64,000 nt of DNA from Bettongia penicillata ogilbyi (taxonomy: Eukaryota > Chordata > Mammalia > Diprotodontia > Potoroidae): NCBI GenBank assembly GCA_023548195.1, contig JAJHZJ010000531.1, positions 5,730,400 to 5,794,399 of the forward strand, read 5' to 3'. The notes under the pieces were generated by a model. That model saw only the letters and a program-made list of their open reading frames with translations. It did no database searches and was not told the DNA's origin. Position 1 is the first letter of the stretch, and every line of letters begins with the position of its first letter. The position numbers and the translations under genes are program-made. Of this stretch, positions 11,149 to 21,489 are shown one piece after another.

Positions 11149-12162
11149 CTGTGTCTTGGATACCAAATCCCTATCTGAGAAACTTTTACAAAGATTTTTT
11201 TCTATTCAGCTGCTTTCCTTCATATGTTAGGTGAATTAATTTTTAGAAACTTTTTATTTTATATAAACAAAATTAACTATTTTATCTTTCGTAATTGCCT
11301 TTATCCCTCATTTGGTTAATAATTCATCCCTTATCGATAACCGTGAAAAGCATATTTTCTGCTTATCTTCAATTTTTTCATTGTATTCTTTGATATTGAG
11401 GTCACACTTCTCTTCAATATTCAGTTTGTGTATCCATTTTGAGTTTATTGTGGGATATGAGATAAGATGTTGGCCTAAATATAACTTCTGCTAGACTACT
11501 TTCCAATTTTTCTAGCATTTCTTATAAAATAGGGAGTACTTTTCCAAATAATTTGTGCTTTCAGGTTTATTGAACACTGAGTTATTAATAAAGTTCCATT
11601 ATTTCTGATTCTCACTTGTATGAGTGGCTCTATGGATCCACTTTTCTATTTTTTAAGCAATACCAAATAGTTTAGATAATTACTATTATATAATATAGTT
11701 TGTCTGTAGGTACTATTCATCTTCATTACTATGTTTTTTCCTTATTTCTCTTGATACTCTAGATCTTTTGTTCCTTTAAATGAGTTTTGCTTTGTTTTCA
11801 TTTTATCTAGATTAATGTATCCCTATGGCAATTGACTGGTATAGCACTAAATCTTTACACTAATCTTGAGAGTACTGCCCTTTTTATTATATTGACACAG
11901 TCTATCAATGAGCTCTGAATATTCCTCTAGCTATTTGTGTTACCGTTTATGACTTTAAAGGATACTCTGTAATGGTATCCATATAATTATTTTGTCTGCT
12001 TCCATAAATTGATCCCCAAACATTTTATGCATTTTGTAGTTATTTTCAATGGATTTCTTTCTATTGTTGCCTCTTGAATCTTATTATTATCTAAAAATGC
12101 TACTGATTTTTGTGGTATTTTTGTGTAGCCTATAACTTTGCTGAATCTATTGATTATATCAA

Positions 12163-12393
12163 TTAGATACTTCTCTTTATCTTTGTATTTCCTTGGTAAA
12201 TTTTCATGTTATCAGCAAATAGGGATAACTTTGTTTCCTCTATTTTTGTCTTAAAATCTTTAATTTTGTTCTTTTTTATTATTACTCTCTCAACTATTTT
12301 TGGAACTATAGAAAATAATAGTGGGAAGAGGGGACATTCTTGCTTTATTCTTGTATTTACTGGAAACGACTCTAGTGCATCCTCATTGGACAT
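12163..12393 (-). pseudogene. L1 ORF2 reverse transcriptase relic
   Basis: The 76-residue frame holds the RT palm: 'KQECPLFPLLFSIV' corresponds to the 'GCPLSPLLFN' block and 'LSLFADNMKIY' to the catalytic F-A-D-D box. The second aspartate is Asn, so the enzyme could not work. It ends within the palm and has no endonuclease upstream in frame. Part of the L1 at 9945-13130. Confidence 0.85.
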
Positions 12394-12469
12394 GATGCTT
12401 GCTTATATTTTAAAATTGATACTTTTATGATATAACCTCCCCTTTATATCTATATCTAAAGCTATAGAT

Positions 12470-12540
12470 GTATATATGTGTGTGCGCATGTGTGTGTATA
12501 TATGTTACATATACACACATATGTATACATGTATATACTT
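12470..12540. repeat. TG/TA/CA compound simple repeat
   Basis: Alternating purine-pyrimidine run: tgtgtgcgcatgtgtg, then tatatatg, then acatatacacac. It has partial self-complementarity. Confidence 0.9.
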
Positions 12541-13130
12541 TGTAGCAAAAATGAGTTAAAGTTTGTCAGTCTTTTTCTCTATTTATTGAGATTATCATGT
12601 AGTTTTAGTGTTTTTGTTTTGAATATAAAATTATGTTGTTTTCCTAATGTCAGACCATGCTAGAATACCTAATATAAATCTAATTTGGGCAGAATGAATG
12701 ATTTCTTGGATAAATCCCTACAGTCTCTTTGGCAGGATTTTATTTAAAAAATTTTGAAATGCTATAATTCTCCCTTGTTTATCCTTGGTTTAGTTATTGG
12801 GACTATATTTGCTTCATAAAAGGAAAGTTCTTTTTCAATTTGTGAGAATAATTTGAATAATATTGTTATGAATTAATTGTTCTTTAAAAGTTTAAAAGAT
12901 TTCCTTTGTAAATCCATAAGGACTAGGAGTTTTTCTCCTTTTGATTTACCAAGGAATTCTATTTAGTGTCCTATTAGTTTGAGTATTTTATACTTTTAAA
13001 GGCAATCCTTCTTTTGTCTTCTCAGTTTTTTGGGCATAGAGCTATACGTAATAGATTCTGATTATTCTTTTTTTTATTCTTTGGTTTATTGTGCTTTCTT
13101 GTTCCGTGGATTCAGTCATTTCCTTTGCCT

Positions 13131-13556
13131 CTCATTGATAATGACAATTAGTGGGTACAGGAAAAATGTCTAGTCATCCATCCTACTGGTCCCACGATCT
13201 AGAAATCTCATCATTTATTCTTAAATATAGAACCCATCCCTTTCACAGACATGGAAATAAAAGTGGATATTCTGCTTCAAATAGTTCATAAACTCAGGAG
13301 AGTAAAGTATTCAAGAGTTATTTACCCTAAATTATTTTGTTTCTTATAGATAACAGAATTATTTTGTTTCTTACAGATAACATAGAAATTTGTAAATTTA
13401 TATCAGTTTTAAATTTTAAAAAACCTTGTACATGACATTCTTTGGGCTGCTTTGCCCCCTACCTGCTATTCCTACATATGAAACCAAAGATGAGTAGATG
13501 CATCTGAGTGTTTTCAAATAACTCATGATGGGGGAGGGGGGGAATTTAAAAGGGAG
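13131..13556. other. no gene; contains a 27-bp tandem duplication
   Basis: The units at 13330-13356 and 13357-13383 differ at only one or two bases ('attattttgtttctta' plus 'agataaca'). Nothing else recognised. Confidence 0.6.
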
Positions 13557-13712
13557 CAGGCAGCTAGGTGGTGTAGAGAAAAGAGCGCTCGCCCTCGAGT
13601 CAGGAGGATCTGAGTTCAAATATGATCTCAGGCACTCATCACTTATTAGGGGTATGACCTTGGGTAAGTCACCTAACCCCAATGACCTTGCCCTCCCCGC
13701 TCCAAAAAAAAG
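13557..13712 (+). mobile_element. marsupial SINE, short poly(A) form
   Basis: Runs from 'gcaggcagctaggtggtgta' through 'gagtcaggaggatctgagtt' and 'gggtatgaccttgggtaagt' to an (A)8 tail. Lacks the RTE-like tail. The 133- and 102-residue frames crossing it on both strands are SINE translations. Confidence 0.9.
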
Positions 13713-15009
13713 TATAAACACAATGCATTTTCTTGATATACAGACAGGGCAGTGCATGGCCAACAAGATCTCCTCAGGAGTTATTTTATTGCTTGGGAAA
13801 ATATATTTCTTTCTCATTAAATGTTTACTGTAAAAGATTTCAGGAGCTAAAAATAAAAGCTCAAAGTGAGGTGTTTATTGTACAAGTAGCATTTTGACAT
13901 GATTTTGGCAACATCTGAATTTAAGGATTAAAAAAAATTCCAATGGATGTTAAAAAAGAAGTAAGCTGAAGGCACGTTCCTGGAGCACCACTCCAGACAT
14001 TTGAAACATTTTCAAGTGTCTTGTCATAACAAAGGTACTGAAATATTTGGAACTACTGGCAACAAAGAAGAATTTTGTTGATTAACAATTGATTGTTATT
14101 TTTGTGATTTGCAACATAATTAGGGTCTTTGAAAATCTTATGAAAACTTTTTGAGCTTAGACTGTTATCTTGTCTGTCAACTAGGCCAGAGATACGTAGG
14201 TAGTATTAACCCCTTCCTTAAGAGGCACCAATAAGTACATATGAGATCTAGATTCTTTTTTGTCACTTTGCATTGCTATGTAAAGAATTTAAAGGACATT
14301 TTGGTGTCTTTCTCTTTCCTAAGACTGGAAATCCCCTTGAAGCAGAATGAAACTAAAGATGGATTAGTTGTAGATTAAAGGAATCTGATTTACTGCAGAT
14401 GAGATTAATATTTCTTTGTGTGTTTGCTTTCACTTTACTGACTAACTAGAACAAAAATGCTATTTTTCCATGAGTAATTCAGACCACCCTATGTTTCCTT
14501 CTTATAACTGGGGATTACTAAACCAGAATAAAATGCCTGAATTTGTATAATCTTTGACTTCTGCTGTCTGCATTTACTATAGAAGGCAGGTGGACTCTGC
14601 ATATAGCAGAAGAATTCATCACAGTTGCCTTGAGTCCAATACCTGGACAAGTATCTCTGGGCTTGATTCTGTGAAATAAAGGAGATTGTATTTGATAGCT
14701 TCTAAGGTCCCTTTCATCTCAATTCTCTGGTCTTATGAACAAAGCCAGAGTTACACTGCAACCCTTAAAGAGACTACTGGTTGATTCATCTCTTTCTAAT
14801 GGTCACAGACTGTGTTCATTTCTCTGGCAACCAACATACAAATGGGTGCTGTTGGTCTCAGTTGAGATTGGGCAAGACACTGTGAACCCAACTTAATTTC
14901 CGTAAAGCACAGTCTTTCTTGTAGCACAGCCCCTGCACATGGTGCCAGTGGGGACAGGCACATTTGGAGTCATTGCATCATTGGATTTCAACAAATGATT
15001 ATTATGTGA
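13713..15009. other. mostly single-copy; MIR scrap near 14683-14745
   Basis: The stretch 'atagcttctaaggtcccttt' near 14695 resembles the 3' end of a plus-strand MIR/THER1. The rest has no gene or repeat I recognise. Confidence 0.5.
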
Positions 15010-15232
15010 GAGACAGACTGGCAGGGTGGAAAGAAAGCTGACCTCAGAGTCAGAAAAACATGAGTTCAAGTCTCTCCTCTGTCACATACTGGCAGTGTGT
15101 CCCTGGGCAAGTCACTTAACTTCAGTGCTCTGGGAAACTCTCTATGACCAAAGGTTGCAAAGAAGATGCTGGCCTCTCTTGGTAGAGTTTCTTTACCTAA
15201 GGGTTCTCTATACCAGGTGAATCATAGGTTCA
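15010..15232 (+). mobile_element. second-type marsupial SINE
   Basis: Shares the tRNA-like 5' half ('cagagtcagaaaaacatgag', 'gtgtgtccctgggcaagtca') with the common SINE. Its 3' half differs: 'ctctatgaccaaaggttgca', 'ggtagagtttctttacctaa', ending 'aatcataggttcaat'. The frame 15026-15220 is this SINE. Confidence 0.75.
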
Positions 15233-15352
15233 ATCCCTATCCCTGTGTTTACCCCTAACCCTAATTCCTACCCCTATCCCTATCCTTCTCCCCATCTCCA
15301 TCCTAAACTCTATCCCCATCCCATTCCTATACTTATCCCAATGTGACAGATA
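15229..15352. repeat. degenerate (CCCTAT)n-like tract
   Basis: Cytosine-rich units (ccctatc, cccctaaccctaa, ccccatc) directly after the SINE end, as expected for the pentamer/hexamer tail of this SINE type. It includes two telomere-like CCCTAA units. Confidence 0.85.
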
Positions 15353-15832
15353 TTGTACTAGGCACTTGGGATAAAATGATGAAAGTCAGACCCTGCTCCC
15401 AAGGAGGTCACCCCCTACTGAAGGTATGCAACATGTCCACAAGCTTATAAATCAAAGTGTATACAAATAACAAAAATAATTTCAAGAGGCAAAGAGTACT
15501 AATAACTAGGAGGACCAGAAAAAGGACTCATTTAGGAGGTGGGACATGAGATGTGCTTTGAAGGAGACAAGAATTCTGAGGCAGTGGTGAGGATGGGCAG
15601 CATTTAAGGCATGGGGCCCCTCTTGTGCCAAGGCATAGAGACAGAACTGCAAAGGCTAGTTTCTGAGAGCTGAGAGCTGCTGTCAGGTCACTTGGATTGG
15701 AACAAAATCAGTGAAGAGGAGTAATATGAAATTAGATTAGAAAGGCAGGTGGGAGGGCTTTAAGTATTACACTGAGGATGACATATTTTATTCTAAAGTT
15801 AATGGAGGACCACTGACTATTTTGGGGCCCCA
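15350..15832 (-). mobile_element. L2 LINE 3' part, minus strand
   Basis: Antisense L2: the 3' tail ('gatattgtactaggcacttg'), the 'catgagatgtgctttgaagg' block, 'gcatttaaggcatgggg' and 'ggagggctttaagtatta'. It is split from the rest of the same L2 (from about 16400) by a 550-base insertion or diverged stretch that includes a hAT piece. Confidence 0.75.
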
Positions 15833-16239
15833 CTGGGGAGTTCCACTATACTTTGGAGTGTTACTTAACTCTTATTTACCAAGTGTGAAGGAAGGCACTA
15901 AGCAACAGTGTCTATTGTTGCTCTAACATTTCTGGACATTTTACAAAATATCCTCAAAATCCGAGCAGGACCTTTTCTCCACATTGAAGCAAGCAGAGGG
16001 GAAGAGAACTGCCCACATCAAAGTTCTTGCTATTGAGTGGCTGGACTTCTTTTCAATATCAGGCCAGTCTGCTACAGTTTTAATTGGTTGGTATGCTAAA
16101 CCAGGTTTATCTATTGTAGTAATTTGTACCCATGGCATCTGAGATATGCTCCAAGTTTCTTTCCTATCATGCTTTTTGTTAAAGGAAAGATTTCTACATT
16201 TTCTTTTTAAAAAAAAAACCTACAGAATCTGTTTAATCT

Positions 16240-16345
16240 GGTTTTTCCCTATAGCCCGCAGCAAGTGTCAGCAAACTACTGCCTAAGGGCTAAATCTGGC
16301 CGGTCTCCTGTTTTTGTACTGTGGAGTTAAGGATGATTTTTACGT
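16240..16345 (+). mobile_element. hAT-type DNA transposon fragment
   Basis: Holds 'gtcagcaaactactgcctaa' then 'gggctaaatctggcc' and 'cctgtttttgtac', a pattern of ancient mammalian hAT non-autonomous elements (family not certain). The right end has decayed, so no duplication is visible. Confidence 0.5.
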
Positions 16346-16399
16346 TTTAAAATCTTATTTAAAAAAAAAATAAAAGAGATGGCATGGCATAGTGGGCAG

Positions 16400-17665
16400 T
16401 GAGAGATATTGCAGAGGCAAAATAAACATTTCTTGACAATAGCTTGGATATAGGGGATGAGAGAAGGTGAAGAGTCCAGGACGACTACTGGTTGTGAGCC
16501 TGAGGAACTGGGAGGATAGCGTTGCTCTCTGTAATAATAGGGAATGTGGGAGAGGGGAAAGTTTAGGGGAATAGATAATGAGTTCCATTTTGGACATACT
16601 GAGTTTAAGATGTCTGCTGGCCTTCCAGTTTGAGGTGTCGGAAAGGCAGCTGAGAGAGATCAAGGAGAGTGATCCACAGTGTCAAAGTGAGGTCAAGGAG
16701 AATGAGGATTGAGAAAAGGCCACTGGAATTGGCAAGAGATCAGTAGTAACTTTGAAGAGAGCAGTTTAGGTGGAATGATAAAATCACAAAGTCAAAAGTT
16801 AGACTGTAAAGATAAAAGGATCAAGTGACTTTGTTTTCAGGATGGAGGAGAAATGGACATATTTGTAGGCAGGAGGAAATAAACAAGTACACAGGGAGAG
16901 GTTAAAAATAAATGAAAGTGTGGGGATGACAGATGGGACAATCTATTGAAGGAGATAGGCTAGAATGGGATCACTTGAGCAAGCATAGAGGTTAGCCTTG
17001 GTAAGGAGTAAGGCCACTCCACTTGAGACAGAAGTGAAGAAGGGGATAGTGGTGGAAGGCACATAAGTAACAGGAGATAAGGAAGAAGGGAGGATGAGGA
17101 GCTTATGGCAAATGGTCTCAATTTTTTCCTGTAAAATAAGGAAAGGTTAACAGTTGAAAGGGTAGAGGGAGGAGGAGCCACGGAAAATTCAAGGAGGGAT
17201 AAAAAGGTTTGGAAGACCTTCTGTAGAGAATCAGATAGTGAATTGATGAGGGAGTTATAGTAGGATTACCTAACAACAGTGAGGGTACAGTTGAGGTTGT
17301 GTAATGTAAATTTGTAGCAGACCCAATAAGAATGATTGCCTGATTTTCTCTACCTTCATTCAGTAGCATGTATGTAAGAGTGGAGGCAGTGAATTGTGGG
17401 AGTGATCCAAGCGGAGGTTTGACCAGGTGTAATCAATAAAATGGTAAAGGGGTTAGGAATTCAACAGAAGAGAGTTGAATTGTTTCACCAAGGGGTCAAG
17501 ATGGGAAAAAGAGGAGAGAGTGCCTAGTGCAGAGTGGCTTATGAGAACATTGAGGGGTCAAGGGCCTGAAGGTCAAGAGAACGGTTATGTAACGAAAGGC
17601 AGAGAGAAGGGTGGAAAGCCAAAAAATTGTGGTTGGCTAAGGAGATTTTGGAATTTTTTAACAGG
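16400..17665 (-). mobile_element. L2 LINE reverse transcriptase part, minus strand
   Basis: Continuation of the L2. Its minus-strand translation at 16355-16663 contains 'ASRHLKLSMSKMELIIYSPK', the conserved stretch downstream of the L2 catalytic box. The frames 16960-17181 and 17118-17369 are upstream L2 coding pieces in shifted phases. Many frameshifts; not functional. Confidence 0.82.
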
Positions 17666-19184
17666 ATAAGTAATTGAGAATAGGTACAAAATAGTGTAAG
17701 AGTTCTATAGGAATAGTGTCAGAAAAACTGAAACTTGTGATTAATTCTAAAGATAACAAAAAGATGGGGTTTTTTAAGCTTCAATGGGAGCAAGAGGCAG
17801 ACTTTTGTTTAGAATTAACAAAGAATTCGTCACATGATTCAATGAAGGCAGAATTCATTTTTCTTTTGTATTTTTCTTTTGTTTTTGTTATAAGAGAGGA
17901 TGATGGTCAAACTAGAAAGGAAAGAATAAAAATTATTGACAGGGAATTGACATCCAGGATAAGTGAGAATATTGTGGGAACCTCTAACAGGATTAAATTC
18001 AATTTATCTGGTCCCGACAAATGGCTTTCCAGAATATTGAAAGACTTTTAACAGGTCAATGTTATATAGCTATCAGTGCTCTTGATGGAATTATGGAGAA
18101 TGGAAGAAGCTTTGCAAAACTGAAGATTCACACATATTTTCAGAAAGGGGGGTAAGGTGAATTTGCCCAAGGCTGATGAACTTGGCACTGATTCCTAGTG
18201 TAGGGAAGGTACTCTTTGACTTCCTCTCTCACCCTAAAATTCCAGAATGCAATCACAAGTTGTTAGGCATATATTAAACTAACTGTAAAGACAGCCTTTC
18301 TCTGATGAAAATTAAGGGAGCAACCCCATTGGTTGAGCAAACAAATTGAACACACTCACAAGCACTTTTAATAGGTAAACCTTGGAGAGTCTGGCAAACT
18401 GGAAGTTTCCCATGGAGGAATTCTCTGTAAGGGAGAAGGAAGAAGAGGAATGTGTCATTTGTCTTCCCACCACCTTTTAGCATATAGTTTTGAAGAGGAG
18501 CTAGTCAGTCATAGGAAACATTGAATTCTGTTGAGGGAACACAGTAACAGAGTTCAGACACATGAACACTAAGTTAGTAACTCAAGATGGGAAGCAGTTT
18601 CAAGGGAACAGATCACTTGAAAGAAGAGAAGAGACTCACTAATGGAGAAAAGCAGGTGTTGAAAATCCATCTGAATAACCCACCAAGCAGAGACACTGCC
18701 CAAGGAGGGTTATGTGAGGAATCTAAGAAGAAAGATTTTCAGGTCGGACCATATTGAGATGTGGATTACCTTTGCCATGGAAGTATTATATATTTGTACC
18801 TCACTACCACTGAACTCTAAATTTGAACTCACTCTTCTTATAGATGCTTTCTCGAGGTTTATGAGGGATATGTTTTGTAGGTACTGTCTTTTGCTCTGCA
18901 ATCTTGGTAAATGCCTTTGTTCAATACCAATCATGTCCAATGACTAATTGTTAATAGGAAGCACACTGGTGGTTGCCCATGAGCTATGGTGTGAGCAGTG
19001 TAGACCTTCAAGAGATGCCTCTAGAACCTCAAGAGATGCCTCTAGAACCTAAGCTAGTAGCTACCATAAAAGGACCTAGCCAGTGAGTGTGAGTGGAAGT
19101 TAGAAGAGAGGCACAGAGTGGATGTAACATCACAGGAATTCTAGTATCAGTTATTGATTTGTGAACATTCAAAGGGACAGACAC
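17666..19184. other. no gene recognised; one unassigned 111-residue frame
   Basis: The plus frame at 17716-18051 is Lys/Glu-rich with a short hydrophobic run ('FIFLLYFSFVFVI') and no motif I recognise. I treat it as chance. A 21-bp tandem duplication lies at 19009-19050. Confidence 0.45.
19009..19050. repeat. 21-bp perfect tandem duplication
   Basis: Two identical 21-base units (caagagatgcc plus tctagaacct) at 19009-19029 and 19030-19050. Confidence 0.95.
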
Positions 19185-19345
19185 AATCACTAAGAGCAAG
19201 CATGGTTTCATTAAAAATATGCCAGAATAACCTCAATTTCTTTTTTGACAGCCTGATAGAATGGTAGCTCAAGGGAAAATCATAGACAAATCTAGATTCC
19301 AACAAGAAATTTGCTACTTTGACACTTCAATAGACTTACAATCCC
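19185..19345 (+). mobile_element. CR1/L3-type LINE relic
   Basis: 'agcatggtttcatta' followed by 'ccagaataacctcaatttct' and 'tttttgacagcctgatag' matches the RT region of CR1/L3 elements (the block before the 'SKAFD' motif). Strongly decayed. Confidence 0.5.
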
Positions 19346-19539
19346 ATTAATGTGGGTCCTCCCTCCCATGATTCAGTGATGGAAAAGTAGGCATAGGAGG
19401 TAGTAACTATTAATGTTATTTAAAAAAAAAAATTTATCTGTTTCTTCCACTGATTTCTATCTAACAAACAAAAAGGAAAGGAAGGAGAAAAGAAGAAAAC
19501 TCTTATCATAAACACTTACAATCACACAAAACATATTCT

Positions 19540-19935
19540 TATTTTGTGGGAATAATTCCAAATTGCTTTCTAAAATGGCTGAACCTATTCATAGCTCTAC
19601 CAATAGAGTACTGGTGTGCCTGTTTTCTCCCATCCCCTCCAGCATTTGTCATTTTCCTCTTGCCATCTTAACCAATATTATAAATGTGAGGTGGAAACTC
19701 AGAGGTACTTTAACTGGTGTTTCTTTAATTACTAGAAATTTATAATATTTTCCTTTATCATTGTTGATAACTTGGATTTCTTCATTCGAAAACTGATATT
19801 TACATCCTTTAACAATTTGTTGAGAGATGGCTCTTTATACATATGATTGAGTTTTTTATATGTCTTTATGTGATACTTCTTTTAGAAATTTTCTTCAAAG
19901 ATTTTTTCCCCTTTGTTTATTTTTTCTAATTTTAA
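19540..19935 (-). mobile_element. L1 3'-UTR piece, minus strand
   Basis: Antisense L1 3' UTR: 'ccaaattgctttctaaaatg', 'ccatcccctccagcatttgt', 'gtgaggtggaaactcagagg'. It breaks off near 19935, where sequence in the opposite orientation begins. Confidence 0.75.
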
Positions 19936-19939
19936 CCAA

Positions 19940-20222
19940 ACAGGAACAAAAAGGCCAAGAATCTCAAGAGAATTACTTTCTTTTTCTAATGGGAATAAAG
20001 GGAGTCTATCAGTATCAGACTGAAAATTGAAAATACTCCCATCCAGTAATGATTAAAACAATTTGTACTGGTTTAAATCTTGATAGGTCAGTAGATAGAA
20101 CTTACTAGACATATATCTGAATAAAATCAATTAGGTATACATCATATCTAAGCAAATGAACCTAGTGTTCAGTAAACCCAAAGATCCCTGTTCTTGGGGT
20201 AAGAATTCACAATTTATCCAAA
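19940..20222 (+). repeat. left arm of L1-derived inverted repeat
   Basis: Its reverse complement matches 20982-21272 over about 280 bases with small indels. The tips nearest the centre are almost identical ('ccccaagaacagggatcttt' in the right arm). The L1 ORF2 sequence here therefore runs on the plus strand, opposite to the L1 pieces on both sides. Confidence 0.85.
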
Positions 20223-20229
20223 AAAACCC

Positions 20230-20966
20230 AAGTTTTTCTGTAAGATTTTAGTGCTGTCAAAGTGGTCTGATCCAGGGCAGAATGCTAATTGTAGTTCCCC
20301 ACAGTCTGAACTCTTCTAGATACTGCCCTGGGTTTGGGTTTGTGCAAAAGTAGACTGCTGCTGGACAGCCCCTAATAGCCATCCAGAAAGCTCTGGTTGT
20401 TTACATTTCCCTTTGGTCTGTTATTCCTGTTCTGGTTATGCCTCCACAGGTTGCGCTAGATGATTCTGTAGTCTTAAGTCATATCAGTGTTGCTCCTGCT
20501 CCTGGCTTCCGAACTTCATCCTTTCCCAGGTCAGAGCCCCAGGGATTCCCTACTAGGTAATGCCAAGTCCCTGCCCAGATCTCCTCTTCACTGCCCTGGA
20601 ATGGGGAGTGGAAGACAAAGCTGACAGTTGGCACCTCTCTCAGTTAGTGCCCCAGAATCAGTCTGAGCATGCCCCAGTATGGGACTGAAATCTCCTCTTA
20701 CCCTCGTACACATCTTGTCTCTGGGTACAGCAGTAGTTCACATGGTATACTCCTGCCCTGTCCTTGTCCGCAGTGTCCACAGACATTGAGAACAGTCTTC
20801 CTGTGCTGATCTGGGCTGGACAAATTACTCACTCTGATAATTCTGGATTTCCACATCAGGATTCAGTGTGATGCATTTTTCTAGATCTGTTTAAAGAGAT
20901 TTATGAAGGGAAGCTCACCGTAAAGGGAAGCAAAGCTGCTACTTTGCCATCTTGATCCTGCTCATT
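20230..20966 (-). mobile_element. L1/HAL1 5'-UTR-like segment
   Basis: Unlike its neighbours this stretch is not A/T-rich, and it ends on the plus strand with 'tttgccatcttgatcctgct', the reverse complement of a 'ggatcaagatggcaaa' element start typical of marsupial L1 5' ends. It is the loop between the arms of the inverted repeat. Assignment to a 5' UTR is inference. Confidence 0.5.
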
Positions 20967-20981
20967 TCCTATCATTTGTTG

Positions 20982-21485
20982 ATAAATTGTGAATTCCTAC
21001 CCCAAGAACAGGGATCTTTGGGTTTAGTGGACTCTAGGTTCGGTTGCTTTGATATACTGTATACCTAAGTGACTTTATTTAGGTACATTGTATACCTAAT
21101 TGACTCTACCTATCAACTTGTCTAGATTTAAAACTGTACCAGTTGTTTTAATGATTACTCTATTGCAGTACAATTTTCAATCTGGTACCAATAGACTCCC
21201 CTATTTCTGATTAAACAAAAAAGAAAATATAATAAGAATCTCTTGAGATTCTTGACCTTTTTGTTGCTTCATATTTATCTTGTAGTTGGGCACAACACCA
21301 AATGAGTAAATGAATTTAGGTAGTATTATCATTTTTGTATCGCCTTGATTTAGCCATGAACATGTTTCTCTAATTATTTAGGTTTGTATTTCTTTAGAGT
21401 GTTTTATAGTTGGATTCACATGTTTGCTAGATGTGTCTTACTAGATATATTTTAAAATATTTTATAGCTTCTGTAGTAATTTTAT
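20982..21485 (-). mobile_element. L1 ORF2 piece, minus strand (holds the right arm)
   Basis: Antisense ORF2 thumb/RT side: 'gaattcctaccccaagaaca', 'ttgagattcttgaccttttt', then 'attgtatacc'-type divergent stretches to about 21485. The right arm of the inverted repeat is 20982-21272. Confidence 0.75.
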
Positions 21486-21489
21486 TATT

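Larger units (their letters stand above)
9945..13130 (-). mobile_element. old L1 LINE, minus strand (3' UTR and ORF2)
   Basis: On the plus strand: antisense 3' UTR (about 9945-10800, including 'gtggttgtactatggaactc'), then antisense ORF2 with the thumb and reverse transcriptase region ('gactggtatagcactaaatc', 'ctataactttgctgaatcta'). Frameshifts and stops are frequent. A SINE splits it at 10936-11148. The sequence ends before the endonuclease region is clear, so ORF1 and the 5' UTR are absent here. Confidence 0.8.

Noticed and set aside
13416..13833. 133- and 102-residue frames on opposite strands
   Set aside because: Both cross the SINE at 13557-13712 and gain length from it; no domain is present.
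17716..18051. 111-residue plus-strand frame
   Set aside because: No recognisable domain, no splice or promoter context, adjacent to decayed L2; most likely chance.
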